In this document: one piece after another, positions 8,396 through 15,307 of the stretch | Layout: the number at the start of each line of letters is the position of its first letter | Numbering within the stretch: the stretch's first letter is position 1 | The notes under the pieces: generated by a model | The model's database searches: none | Told to the model about the DNA's origin: nothing | What the model saw: the letters and a program-made list of their open reading frames with translations, nothing else | Made by a program: the position numbers and the translations under genes | Assembly: GCA_034925905.1 (NCBI GenBank) | Contig: JAYFRL010000018.1 | Span: forward strand, 48,399-112,398 | Origin: JAYFRL01 sp034925905 | GTDB lineage: Bacteria > Bacillota > Clostridia > Lachnospirales > Anaerotignaceae | Reading direction: 5' to 3' | Length of the DNA: 64,000 nt

Positions 8396-8496
8396 CAAGG
8401 GGTGCAGCCCCCTTGTTGCGGCAAAGCCGCCATAGCTCCATGCAATGGCTTCCAGAGGACGCACGACACCCGTTAGGGTGTATAAGTGCGCCCTTT
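8396..8496. other. Origin of transfer (oriT) candidate
   Basis: Between the relaxase and the DUF3847-type gene lies a cluster of short inverted repeats: CAAGGGG/CCCCTTG (8396-8402 and 8409-8415), GCGGC/GCCGC (8418-8430) and ACACCC-GTTA-GGGTGT (8466-8481). The last is directly followed by ATAAGTGCGCCCT (8482-8494). An inverted repeat followed by TAAGTGCGCCCT is the oriT architecture known for RSF1010/IncQ-type MOBQ systems. By analogy the nick would fall near 8490/8491. Confidence 0.75.
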
Positions 8497-8511
8497 GTTC
8501 CAAAGGGTCTT

Positions 8512-8805
8512 TTAGCTTGTCGCGTCCTCGGCTCGTTTTCTCAAAAACTCCCGCGCTGGCTCACTCGTCAAAGCAAGACGGAAAAAGGTCTGCGCGTCCT
8601 CGTCCGGCATGGTGATAAGCTCCGGCACGACGCTTTCAATAAAGCCGCCCCGCGAACAAAGGCGGTGGTTGCGCTCCTTGCGTTCCTCGCGGGATAGCTT
8701 TTGCTTGATGATTTTCTCCCTGTTCTGATACTGCCGGATTTTCTTCTCTTTTTCCTCGATTTCGGCGGTCAACTCGTCATAGGTTTTCTCTTTCGGTTTC
8801 GTCAT
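8512..8805 (-). CDS. Small charged protein of the mobilization region (DUF3847-type)
   Basis: A 97-aa protein with a strongly charged helical N-terminus (TYDELTAEIEEKEKKIRQYQNREKI shortened here; likely coiled coil) and a C-terminal segment, LITMPDEDAQTFFRLAL, followed by a basic end. It resembles the DUF3847 proteins commonly found beside MobA/MobL relaxases. A role as relaxosome accessory is inferred from its position on the other side of oriT. The start is ATG 8805 with AAAGGAG upstream. Confidence 0.75.
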   Translation of the reverse strand: MTKPKEKTYDELTAEIEEKEKKIRQYQNREKIIKQKLSREERKERNHRLCSRGGFIESVVPELITMPDEDAQTFFRLALTSEPAREFLRKRAEDATS

Positions 8806-8834
8806 GGGTAGTCGCTCCTTTCTGCTCATAGGCA

Positions 8835-8867
8835 TAAGAAAAGAGCAGTCGATTTCTCGGCTGCTCT
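8835..8867 (-). terminator. Intrinsic terminator of the cargo operon
   Basis: On the minus strand AGAGCAG-CGA pairs with TCG-CTGCTCT (8842-8867) and is followed by TTTTCTT. It lies 15 bases after the stop of the lipoprotein gene. Confidence 0.75.
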
Positions 8868-8881
8868 CGGTGAAAAAGTGT

Positions 8882-9628
8882 TTAGTTTTTACTCACATAT
8901 TTGTATGCATCATCTGTAATCACACTAGCATTATCATACCAGACACCAGATTTTTCAAATGGAAAATAGTCGCTTTTGTATATTTCCGGGTTTTTATTAG
9001 GGTCATAGATAAAACTCGGCGCGCCGTTTATATAGTTTCCTGTAAACTCGGTAAACGATATTCCTTGATCGGGGTCAAGATAAAGAGCGCCATCTTCAAC
9101 AAGTAGTGCAACCGTCAACTTTTGAGCGTTAATGCGTTCTTCGTCATAATAGTCGAAGCGTATCATAATACAGTTTTCAAAGGAGGCGTTCACTATATCT
9201 GAGCCGTACTCCATTAAGCTATCAAGGTTTTCGTTCAACTGCTGCAATACCATTTCCAGCAGAAACATACTTGAGTTCACATCGCACCAATCATCATTGA
9301 TGCTGCTATCATAGCAATACAAGTTGACGAGGATTTCACGATACTTAACATCTGCATTGATATAGCAACTGATAGGCTCGGTAACATCAAGCATGGCGTT
9401 CAGATTATCATTCAAGGTTTTTTGTATTGTTTCTTCAAGACTAACTTTGATGGGCGGTGCTGTACTATTTGAGTTTTCTTTTGGAACATCACTTGGCTTG
9501 TCTATTTGCTGTTCTTCAACAGGCGGGTCATTGATGGGTAAATCCGCAGAAACCGCTGGTACAGTTTCGCTTTGACAGGCGGTCAGAAAAACCAACAGAG
9601 CAACGATAAAAAGAATGTATTTTTTCAA
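8882..9628 (-). CDS. Putative lipoprotein, cargo gene of the element
   Basis: A 248-aa predicted lipoprotein. MKKYILFIVALLVFLTACQS is a clear type II signal peptide with lipobox LTAC, so the protein is probably anchored to the outer face of the membrane. A Pro/Glu/Asp/Ser-rich linker (to about residue 60) precedes a domain of about 185 residues, rich in acidic and aromatic residues, which I do not recognise. It overlaps the upstream cargo gene by 4 bp (ATGA) and ends at an intrinsic terminator. Its base composition is more AT-rich than the mobilization backbone, suggesting separate acquisition. Confidence 0.78.
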   Translation of the reverse strand: MKKYILFIVALLVFLTACQSETVPAVSADLPINDPPVEEQQIDKPSDVPKENSNSTAPPIKVSLEETIQKTLNDNLNAMLDVTEPISCYINADVKYREILVNLYCYDSSINDDWCDVNSSMFLLEMVLQQLNENLDSLMEYGSDIVNASFENCIMIRFDYYDEERINAQKLTVALLVEDGALYLDPDQGISFTEFTGNYINGAPSFIYDPNKNPEIYKSDYFPFEKSGVWYDNASVITDDAYKYVSKN

Positions 9629-10440
9629 TTCTGCTCACCTTTTTCAATGTCAGCAAAGGCGTCAAAGATTGCTTTTGCGTGTTCTGTTCTTGAGATTTTC
9701 GCACTCTCTGGCCGCTGTGTAATCACAATCTTGGGGTGAAAATGAAAAGCATCGCTTATGCCACTGCCTATAATGACTTGCTTTGCATCTTCATATAAGT
9801 CAACGCCTGTTTCGTCTACAAAGGCGTACTCGTTTAATCCCTTTCCAATCGGCTTATACCACCAATCGCCAGTGATAAAAATAATATGGGTCGGGCGCAA
9901 ATAAGAAATCTCTTTTCTCAAAATCCTCGCACAGCTATTCAGCGTTTCACGAATGAGCTTATTGCTTGGATTGCCGGATTTATAAGGGGCTACTTTATAG
10001 AGGTTTGTCCACGCCATGTGTTCTGACCAGTTATCGTCGATGCCATATTGATTTAATACGGCATGGCAAAGCTGAAAAAACGGAGATTTATTGTAGTTGT
10101 ATATTTCTTTTTCGTTCTTATCAAAGACTTTTCCTTTGCTGATGTATCCGGTGTCAATGGCGCTATCAAAGACTTGGTCGATAACTGCCTCTATGGAGTC
10201 TTTCTTAAACTCAATTTCCCAACCGTTTACTGCCCTGCCTATAAACAAAAGGCGAAAAGGTTTTCCGGCATAGCAATTCCCGGTAAATTTGCTTCCTTTC
10301 ATAAGCGGCATACTTGTTAAGCCATTTTCAGTATCTCCTAACTGGTTTATTAGCGGCGATAGCATCCTTGCATATTCCGCTTTAATATCTGCTATTCGCC
10401 CATGCTGACCACCACTAATTTCTAAATCAATAGTACCCAT
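9625..10440 (-). CDS. Unrecognised cytoplasmic protein, cargo gene of the element
   Basis: A 271-aa soluble protein without signal peptide. The order of its motifs recalls the uracil-DNA-glycosylase fold: FRLLFIGRAVNGW near residue 63, then WTNLYKVAPYKSGNP, then a beta strand THIIFITGDWW, and near the C-terminus VITQRPESAKISR. I cannot assign a family with confidence from reading alone. It has its own promoter (10474-10502) and a ribosome site AGGAGGG, and is coupled to the downstream lipoprotein gene. It belongs to a more AT-rich block inside the element. A role in defence or DNA repair is only a guess. Confidence 0.75.
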   Translation of the reverse strand: MGTIDLEISGGQHGRIADIKAEYARMLSPLINQLGDTENGLTSMPLMKGSKFTGNCYAGKPFRLLFIGRAVNGWEIEFKKDSIEAVIDQVFDSAIDTGYISKGKVFDKNEKEIYNYNKSPFFQLCHAVLNQYGIDDNWSEHMAWTNLYKVAPYKSGNPSNKLIRETLNSCARILRKEISYLRPTHIIFITGDWWYKPIGKGLNEYAFVDETGVDLYEDAKQVIIGSGISDAFHFHPKIVITQRPESAKISRTEHAKAIFDAFADIEKGEQN

Positions 10441-10473
10441 ATTTACCCTCCTACCATAATTTTTCTACTTATG

Positions 10474-10502
10474 TTTATAATAGAGTTCGTTGTAAAACTC
10501 AA
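10474..10502 (-). promoter_or_regulatory. Promoter of the cargo operon
   Basis: On the minus strand TTGAGT (10497-10502) and TATAAA (10474-10479) are separated by 17 bp, upstream of the AGGAGGG ribosome site of the cargo gene that starts at 10440. Confidence 0.5.
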
Positions 10503-10606
10503 AATCACTCTTTTCAAATACAATTTCTCGATTATGCACAAATTAGCACGAAATGGAACCAATTCTTGAGCAAATTATACCACGAAAAAATGAATAATTC
10601 TACTCA

Positions 10607-10903
10607 TCATTTCAGCCTGTCGGCGGCGTTGTTCTCCTTCGCATATCTCCGGGCGGCTTCCCGCCGTTCCTCGCTGTATGGCGCGGTCAAACGGAAGCTG
10701 AAACGCGCCTTGACGATTTCAAAGCTCTTGTAGCCCTGCTCCGCGTCCTCATCGGTCTGCTTGCATAGGTCGGGGAAGCGTCCGGCATAGGCGGTCAGAC
10801 GGTTTTTGAGGTCGGTGTTGTGGGTGTGTATCTCAATGACGGGGCTTGCTTCGTCAAAGTAGATTTCGGTAGTCTTGTCGCGCTTTTTCAAGCCTGTTTT
10901 CAT
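10607..10903 (-). CDS. Small conserved element protein, function unknown
   Basis: A 98-aa protein, basic at the N-terminus (MKTGLKKRDK) and C-terminus (EERREAARRYAKEN). The middle, IYFDEASPVIEIHTHNTDL, looks like a beta-rich element, followed by helices. No known motif is evident. It is preceded by AAAGGA at proper spacing from ATG 10903. It lies between the HTH gene and the cargo operon in the GC-rich backbone, so it probably belongs to the element's core set rather than its cargo. Confidence 0.7.
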   Translation of the reverse strand: MKTGLKKRDKTTEIYFDEASPVIEIHTHNTDLKNRLTAYAGRFPDLCKQTDEDAEQGYKSFEIVKARFSFRLTAPYSEERREAARRYAKENNAADRLK

Positions 10904-11079
10904 TTTCTGTCCTTTCTACGCTCCCGTTACGCAACAGGAGCGTTTTTCGGCTGTTTTCGACCGCTCTTGACTTGGGAAAAACAGCGATTTTCAAATAGAA
11001 ACCCGTCGGACGAATAAACTCATCGTCTGATGCGCTCCAATCGTTAAATCCGCTTTTTTGCAGCTCTTGACCATGATTT

Positions 11080-11280
11080 TTACTCCGGCCTGTTGGTGTG
11101 GTTTTTCAGCCATTCCAGCAGGTCGTTTTTCATTACCAGCTTGCGCCCGCCGACTTTCAACGTGGGGAAATCCGGGCTGTTCAAAAGGTTGTACGCGCCC
11201 GCCCTCGAAAGGTGGAGCGCCACCGCAAGTTGCTTCACATTCATCACATCAGGCAGTTCTTCAAACGGCTCTTTGCTCAT
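11080..11280 (-). CDS. Helix-turn-helix protein of the excisionase type
   Basis: A 66-aa protein made almost entirely of a MerR-like winged helix domain: MNVKQLAVALHLSRAGAYNL for the helix-turn-helix and FPTLKVGGRKLVMKNDLLEW for the wing and last helix. This is the excisionase (Xis-like) DNA-binding family, usual in integrative elements. It is a candidate recombination directionality factor or regulator for the large serine recombinase. The start is ATG 11280 with AAGGAG upstream; a longer reading from 11301 would start inside the ribosome-site region. Confidence 0.85.
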   Translation of the reverse strand: MSKEPFEELPDVMNVKQLAVALHLSRAGAYNLLNSPDFPTLKVGGRKLVMKNDLLEWLKNHTNRPE

Positions 11281-11302
11281 ACGCTGTTGCTCCTTCCGCA
11301 CG

Positions 11303-11334
11303 AAAAAAAGCAGCCACGATTTTTCGTGACTGCT
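11303..11334 (-). terminator. Intrinsic terminator after the sigma-like gene
   Basis: On the minus strand AGCAG-CACGA and TCGTG-CTGCT pair, followed by seven Ts. It lies 15 bases after the stop at 11349 and would separate that gene from the HTH gene. Confidence 0.7.
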
Positions 11335-11348
11335 CTTGATGTGCTATT

Positions 11349-12317
11349 TCATTCGTTTTTTTGCTTTGGCTTGGATAGGCTGTCGAGATATTTTTCGTAT
11401 TCAGCGCCCACAAAATCCCGGTACTTGTCAGATAGCTTGTCGATGTGCTTCGATACCGCGCTGGCGGTCTTGAAGCCTACCTTGTCGGCAATCTCCTGTT
11501 GGGTGCAGCCAGCCATACGCATACGCAAAATCGCTCTGTCCCGATCAGTCAGCGTTGCCCGGAATTGATCGAGTTGTATTTCGGACAATATCTTGCTCTC
11601 AAACTCCGCGCTTGGGTCTGGTATCTCCGTCAGCGTTTCATTGTCCAGCGCACCGCCGCTTTCCTGTATCTGTTCAAGAGATAAGGGCTTGCTCTTTCTG
11701 TCGTGATGCCACTTCCGCATGAAGTCGGTCTTGACTACGCTGTTGCGGTTGTCATAGTCCGCAACTTGCCTGTTGTTCCATATCTCGTCGATAACAGGCT
11801 GCCAGTGCTGCTCTGCCACAATCCTGTCTGTGAGATTGCCTACAAGGTTTCCGAATTGCTGATAGGTGAGCCACGGCACTTCCATTCCCTGCGGGATGTT
11901 GTAAAGGCTTTGGAATGACAAGCCGTTGGTTTCAAACTTCATCCGCATATAGGGGATCAGGTTGTATGACATTCGCCACAGGGGAAAATCGCCAGAATAC
12001 TGTGCTCTGCTGCCGGGTATCTCCCGGTGCTTTCCGCCCTTATCCGGCACATTGAAAAACTGCCACGCTACCCATGAATAGCTGTCCCACACCACTTCAA
12101 GAAATGTATCCGAGTTGATAAGGTCATCGTACTTGTCCGTCCGCAATACTTCATAGGGGCAGCGGGGTATGCTCATGTAGGCCGGGCGCTTGCTCACAAA
12201 CTCCTGCGGCAAACTGTAAAAGAGCGTCAGCCACGATTTGTAGCTGTCCTGCGGTATCTCGATGACTTCACCGGGCAGCACAACGAGAAAACCTTTCGGG
12301 CCTTGCTGCTTCTCCAT
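11349..12317 (-). CDS. Sigma-70 region 4-like regulatory protein of the element
   Basis: A 322-aa protein. The last 90 residues contain a sigma region 4 / LuxR-like helix-turn-helix: LTDRDRAILRMRMAGCTQQE followed by IADKVGFKTASAVSKHI. The N-terminal 200 residues (tryptophan- and tyrosine-rich, for example SWLTLFYSLPQEF and WDSYSWVAWQFF) do not look like sigma region 2 and are of unknown function. It is probably the element's transcriptional regulator. The start is ATG 12317 with GGAGGT seven bases upstream. A promoter with a perfect TATAAT is at 12458-12463, and a long leader contains a hairpin near 12402-12424. Confidence 0.82.
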   Translation of the reverse strand: MEKQQGPKGFLVVLPGEVIEIPQDSYKSWLTLFYSLPQEFVSKRPAYMSIPRCPYEVLRTDKYDDLINSDTFLEVVWDSYSWVAWQFFNVPDKGGKHREIPGSRAQYSGDFPLWRMSYNLIPYMRMKFETNGLSFQSLYNIPQGMEVPWLTYQQFGNLVGNLTDRIVAEQHWQPVIDEIWNNRQVADYDNRNSVVKTDFMRKWHHDRKSKPLSLEQIQESGGALDNETLTEIPDPSAEFESKILSEIQLDQFRATLTDRDRAILRMRMAGCTQQEIADKVGFKTASAVSKHIDKLSDKYRDFVGAEYEKYLDSLSKPKQKNE

Positions 12318-12401
12318 AGCGTCACCTCCAATCAATTCAAATTAAGCCCTCTACTATACATGGCACGAGAAAGGCTGTTTTGTTCCAATCTTTCCAAAAA
12401 T

Positions 12402-12463
12402 TTTTGAGATTTTTTGAAAAAATCTCGGATGGAAAAGAATAGGATGGATTTGCCCACATTATA
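12402..12463 (-). promoter_or_regulatory. Promoter and leader hairpin of the sigma-like gene
   Basis: On the minus strand TATAAT (12458-12463) is preceded at 17 bp by a weak -35, TAGACT. The transcript would carry a self-complementary hairpin, GAGATTTTTT-C-AAAAAATCTC, followed by A5T5, before the ribosome site. The leader of about 130 bases is long for such a gene and might attenuate expression. Confidence 0.45.
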
Positions 12464-12592
12464 TCTGAAAATTCCGATTAAGTCTATTGCGTTTGAAATG
12501 GGCAAAAAAATAGGCGGTACTCGGTTTCCCGAATACCGTCCATTTTCAGCCAATCCCGCCTGACAGATGCCCGTAATCGTAATTTTGTTGGA

Positions 12593-12611
12593 TTACTGTT
12601 TTACGAGCACC
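12593..12611 (-). repeat. Right terminal inverted repeat (attR P half-site)
   Basis: Inverted copy of 4580-4598 with one mismatch in 19. It abuts and overlaps the CCC core at 12610-12612. Confidence 0.7.
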
Positions 12612-12620
12612 CAGCTAAAT

Positions 12621-12635
12621 AAGGCGGGCTTTTTT
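12621..12635. other. Right arm of the interrupted clc terminator
   Basis: AAGGCGGGCTTTTTT, exact complement of 4556-4570. The T-run lies on the plus strand, as expected for a terminator of clc. Confidence 0.75.
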
Positions 12636-12640
12636 ATTAT

Positions 12641-13057
12641 GGCTTGAAGCCAAGCTGAGCTTGCAAAGGTGTGTGCAGTCAAAAAAATTACCCGCTATGC
12701 GGGCGGTAGAAGCAAGCTTACAGCATATCATTTTGAGCGAAGAGGAGAATCTGTGTCTTTATGATAATAAACCTAGATGCTGAAGATAATTCCGCATACA
12801 ATCTTGGCAAATACCGAAACCGCCTTACCCTGGGGAAAGACGATATCTCGTCACGAAAATTCCTCAGAATGACTGATGAGGGAAATATGACGGCAGATGA
12901 CGGAACAGAGTAAAAACGAATATATCTTTGAGTATCAGATGGAGCAAGTTATTAAGTAAAGAAGTTTAAACAGTGTTCAAGCCGGCATCTTTAGACGCAA
13001 GCTGGTAATAAAGCCTTATAGGTTTAGTGCATACTATACGTTTTACGGGTGGTTATG
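12641..13057 (+). ncRNA. Structured dispersed repeat, copy 1 (candidate ncRNA or non-autonomous element)
   Basis: About 417 nt, imperfectly repeated at 56836-57215. The best kept block is 12864-12915, which includes GAGGGAAATAT and GGCAGATGACGGAACA. Hairpins kept in both copies despite sequence change: CCCGC-TAT-GCGGG near the 5' end, CCGGC/GCTGG (12982-12986 with 13001-13005), and the 3' hairpin 13033-13053, where the arm has diverged but 8 of 9 pairs remain through G-U pairing. No open reading frame of note. The strand is chosen because this sense is purine-rich with A-rich loops, as in structured RNAs; it is not certain. It begins directly after the right arm of the clc terminator. Confidence 0.55.
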
Positions 13058-13104
13058 GTTAAACAATGATAGATTTTTTAATCTTTGATTAAAATTTGCG
13101 CAGC

Positions 13105-13136
13105 AAAAAAGCAACATTAAAAAATGTTGCTTTTTT
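13105..13136 (-). terminator. Bidirectional terminator
   Basis: GCAACATT and AATGTTGC (13111-13118 and 13123-13130) with an A-run before and a T-run after. It ends the stalk-domain gene on the minus strand and would also stop plus-strand transcripts from the repeat. Confidence 0.8.
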
Positions 13137-13154
13137 GTTTTTGTATTTGTTTGT

Positions 13155-14570
13155 TTAATATTGAGTTGTTGTACCCAATAAAATGCTTGCAAGGTCAATT
13201 ATCTCGCTGCCATCTGCAGGTTTACCTGTAGGAGTTTTTGTTGTGTCGGAATATTGTGCATTCATATTTAAAGACATATCCATTACATCAGGAACCCCGA
13301 ATGTCATGTCAAGAGTTGAATTAAGCTTGCTGTCAAGCTTTGATGTTAATGAAAGGCTAAGAGATGAACTGTCTTTAACTGTTGCGGATATTTCATAACC
13401 GTTAACATTTGAACTGTCCATAAGCAGTTTTATGGAAATAGCTATATCAGTACCTTTGTAGGTTGTTTCATAGGTTGATAAATAATTATCTCCAACTTTT
13501 CTGAAAGCGGAATCTCCAAGCATGGTTTCTATCATGGAAACTGCTGCAAGCATATCCTTATAATCATTAACGCTTGTAGGAGTGGAACAAGAGAAAGCTT
13601 TTCCCATTAAGTTTTCAAAGCCTTCGTTGTTTAAAGAAACAAGGCTTTGCATTGACATAGAAATACCGGAGGCCTCAAGCAAGCTGTTCATATCAAGCTT
13701 AAACCATGTGTTGCTTGAATATCCCATAAGAGGAGCAACGGAAGGATATTGATAGTAATAAGTTCCTTCGTTGATATCCATAAGAAGATTCATCTTTAAG
13801 TTTGAAAGTACATCTAAGATAAGCTTTTGTGATTCTTCGGATTCTTCGCTCATAACTGCTGCAAGGGCTTTTTCGTCGAAATTCAAAGTAACATTCATAT
13901 CGGCCTTTGTTTGGCTTATAACCGAGTCGAAAGTTCCTGTTGCTTTGATTACGGGAGAACCTTCTGTAATTTTATCTGTAATTGCAATGTCCATTGTGCC
14001 GTTAAAGGCTTTCTTTTCGCCGATTATTTTCTTTGAAAGAGCCATATATTTGTTTATAAGCGTGAAGCTGTCTGTGAAAGAATCGGCAATTTTGCTTGTG
14101 TCGATGATAACAACTGTTTTTTCTGAGTTGTCATATCCAACATTAAACCCAAAAATTTCAGAAGCATATCTTACTGGAATCATAGTTCTTCCGTTCGATA
14201 TATATGGAGCGGAGCTTGTTTCAACAATTTTTGCCTTTCCGTTTTCAGTAACCATAACTCTGGTGCTGCCTATTCTTGACTCGATTTTCAAGTCGTCCTT
14301 TGTTGCAGTAACAATTCCTGTTGCATTGTTATACGAAGCCTCTGCTCCAAGAGCTTCAAGGAAAGCTCTTAAAGGCATGTAAGTTGTATCATTTTTGAAT
14401 TCAGGTTTCATATCAGGAAATATAAGGTATTCTCCGTTAAGCTGAACCGCTATAAAAGAATCAGGTCTTGTTGCTGATGTCTTTGCGGTTGATTCTTCGG
14501 CAAATGCGAAGGTATTAAGCGAGAATACCATAGCTACTACAAGTAATAATGAAAAAATTCTTTTTTTCAT
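13155..14570 (-). CDS. Secreted protein with copper amine oxidase N-terminal (stalk) domain
   Basis: A 471-aa exported protein. MKKRIFSLLLVVAMVFSLNTFAFAEE (given here in part; residues 1-26) is a signal peptide ending at an AFA-EE type cleavage site. Residues about 40-155 form a copper-amine-oxidase N-terminal-like domain, seen twice in the usual pattern: TYMPLRAFLEALGAEASYN and RTMIPVRYASEIFGFNVGYD. The remaining 310 residues are Ser/Thr-rich with beta strands and no recognised motif. Such domains occur in cell-wall-associated proteins of Clostridia. The start is ATG 14570 with AAGGAGGG; a longer in-frame start at 14630 would overlap the promoter. Promoter: TTGAAT-17-TATACT at 14617-14645. 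Confidence 0.85.
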   Translation of the reverse strand: MKKRIFSLLLVVAMVFSLNTFAFAEESTAKTSATRPDSFIAVQLNGEYLIFPDMKPEFKNDTTYMPLRAFLEALGAEASYNNATGIVTATKDDLKIESRIGSTRVMVTENGKAKIVETSSAPYISNGRTMIPVRYASEIFGFNVGYDNSEKTVVIIDTSKIADSFTDSFTLINKYMALSKKIIGEKKAFNGTMDIAITDKITEGSPVIKATGTFDSVISQTKADMNVTLNFDEKALAAVMSEESEESQKLILDVLSNLKMNLLMDINEGTYYYQYPSVAPLMGYSSNTWFKLDMNSLLEASGISMSMQSLVSLNNEGFENLMGKAFSCSTPTSVNDYKDMLAAVSMIETMLGDSAFRKVGDNYLSTYETTYKGTDIAISIKLLMDSSNVNGYEISATVKDSSSLSLSLTSKLDSKLNSTLDMTFGVPDVMDMSLNMNAQYSDTTKTPTGKPADGSEIIDLASILLGTTTQY

Positions 14571-14616
14571 GTTTACCCTCCTTAATTGTAAAAAAAATAA
14601 TAATATCATAAAATTT

Positions 14617-14645
14617 AGTATACCATACATTTTTTATCAATTCAA
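14617..14645 (-). promoter_or_regulatory. Promoter of the stalk-domain gene
   Basis: On the minus strand TTGAAT (14640-14645), 17-bp spacer, TATACT (14617-14622) with an extended -10 TGG. It lies about 45 bases before ATG 14570. Confidence 0.6.
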
Positions 14646-14689
14646 TTTATAGCACTAAAAATTGCAAATATTAAAACTTTCTTAAAAAC

Positions 14690-15295
14690 TCATTTCGTTT
14701 CGATTATATTTGAAAGCTTTCCGATAATAAATTCGGTTATTATTTCATAGCCTTTTTCGTTTATATGTATCCCGTCAAGCTGGAGAAGCTCCTCAAGTGA
14801 GCTTCCGCAGAAGCTCGACATAAAATCATTTAAGTCAAGGATAGGGCATGAACATTTTTCTGCTGCTTCAGATATAATAGAGCAGTATTTTTCTATGCGG
14901 TCATTTGTATTATAGGGCATGAAATCAGAGTCTATAATCGGCGGAGGCGTTATAAATATGGGGATTGCGCCTATCTCCTTTATTGATGCCGCAATTTTAT
15001 TAAGATTTGCCGAAAATTCAAAAGGTGAAATATAAGCGTCCTCGTTAAAGGATGAATCGTTTGTTCCAAAAAGTATGGTAACATAGTCGGGCTTAAGGTC
15101 TAAAACGTCTTCCTTAAGCCTGAAAAGAGCGTCTCTTGTGGTGTCCCCGTTAACGCCTTTATTTATGATTTTCCACTCGAAAGACGGGAAATTTTCGGAA
15201 AGAGGAGGCGCTAACTTGTCTATAAAGGACATTCCGCTGCCAACTCCGTATCCAAAGGTTAAGCTGTCTCCAAAGCCTATAATAGTTTTTTTCAT
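14690..15295 (-). CDS. SGNH/GDSL-family hydrolase
   Basis: A 201-aa serine esterase of the SGNH (TesA/lysophospholipase-like) family. All four blocks are visible: block I FGDSLTFGYG with the nucleophilic Ser, the Gly block in the NKGVNGDTT segment, GTNDSS with the Asn, and the Asp-x-x-His pair in LDGIHINEKGYE near the C-terminus. There is no signal peptide, so it is probably cytoplasmic. It starts 12 bases after the aroA stop with AGGCGG as ribosome site and thus appears to be the last gene of the aromatic operon. Its substrate is unknown. Confidence 0.88.
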   Translation of the reverse strand: MKKTIIGFGDSLTFGYGVGSGMSFIDKLAPPLSENFPSFEWKIINKGVNGDTTRDALFRLKEDVLDLKPDYVTILFGTNDSSFNEDAYISPFEFSANLNKIAASIKEIGAIPIFITPPPIIDSDFMPYNTNDRIEKYCSIISEAAEKCSCPILDLNDFMSSFCGSSLEELLQLDGIHINEKGYEIITEFIIGKLSNIIETK

Positions 15296-15307
15296 AATAT
15301 TACCGCC

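Larger units (their letters stand above)
4577..12612. mobile_element. Integrative mobilizable element with large serine recombinase (about 8.0 kb)
   Basis: The boundaries are set by a 3-bp direct repeat CCC (4577-4579 and 12610-12612) next to 19-bp inverted repeats GGTGNTCGTAAAACAGTAA (4580-4598 and, inverted, 12593-12611). Joining the ends gives an almost perfect palindrome around CCC, as expected for the attP of a large serine recombinase. Inside, all genes run on the minus strand: sigma-like regulator, HTH protein, a small unknown protein, two cargo genes, a DUF3847-type protein, the MobA/MobL relaxase, a small unknown protein and the recombinase. The backbone is visibly richer in GC than the flanks. 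The organisation resembles Tn4451-type mobilizable transposons. No conjugation apparatus is present, so transfer would need a helper. Confidence 0.85.

Noticed and set aside
10921..10946. Hairpin CGCTCC...GGAGCG followed by T5 on the plus strand, as a terminator
   Set aside because: No plus-strand gene precedes it and on the minus strand it lacks a T-run. It may matter for the element, but I cannot assign a role.
4720..12300. Antibiotic resistance cargo in the element
   Set aside because: Every gene was accounted for; none resembles a resistance determinant.
11349..12317. A sporulation or extracytoplasmic sigma factor
   Set aside because: Only a region 4-like helix-turn-helix is visible; the core-binding region 2 is missing and the gene lies inside the mobile element.
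12332..12553. A 73-codon reading frame upstream of the sigma-like gene
   Set aside because: It covers the predicted -10 box and leader hairpin, has no ribosome site and looks like random translation of AT-rich DNA.
4556..12635. The 15-bp inverted repeats AAAAAAGCCCGCCTT / AAGGCGGGCTTTTTT as terminal repeats of a DDE transposon
   Set aside because: The enzyme is a serine recombinase, no target duplication of DDE type is seen, and the arms reassemble into a clean terminator for clc. The element's own ends lie inside them.
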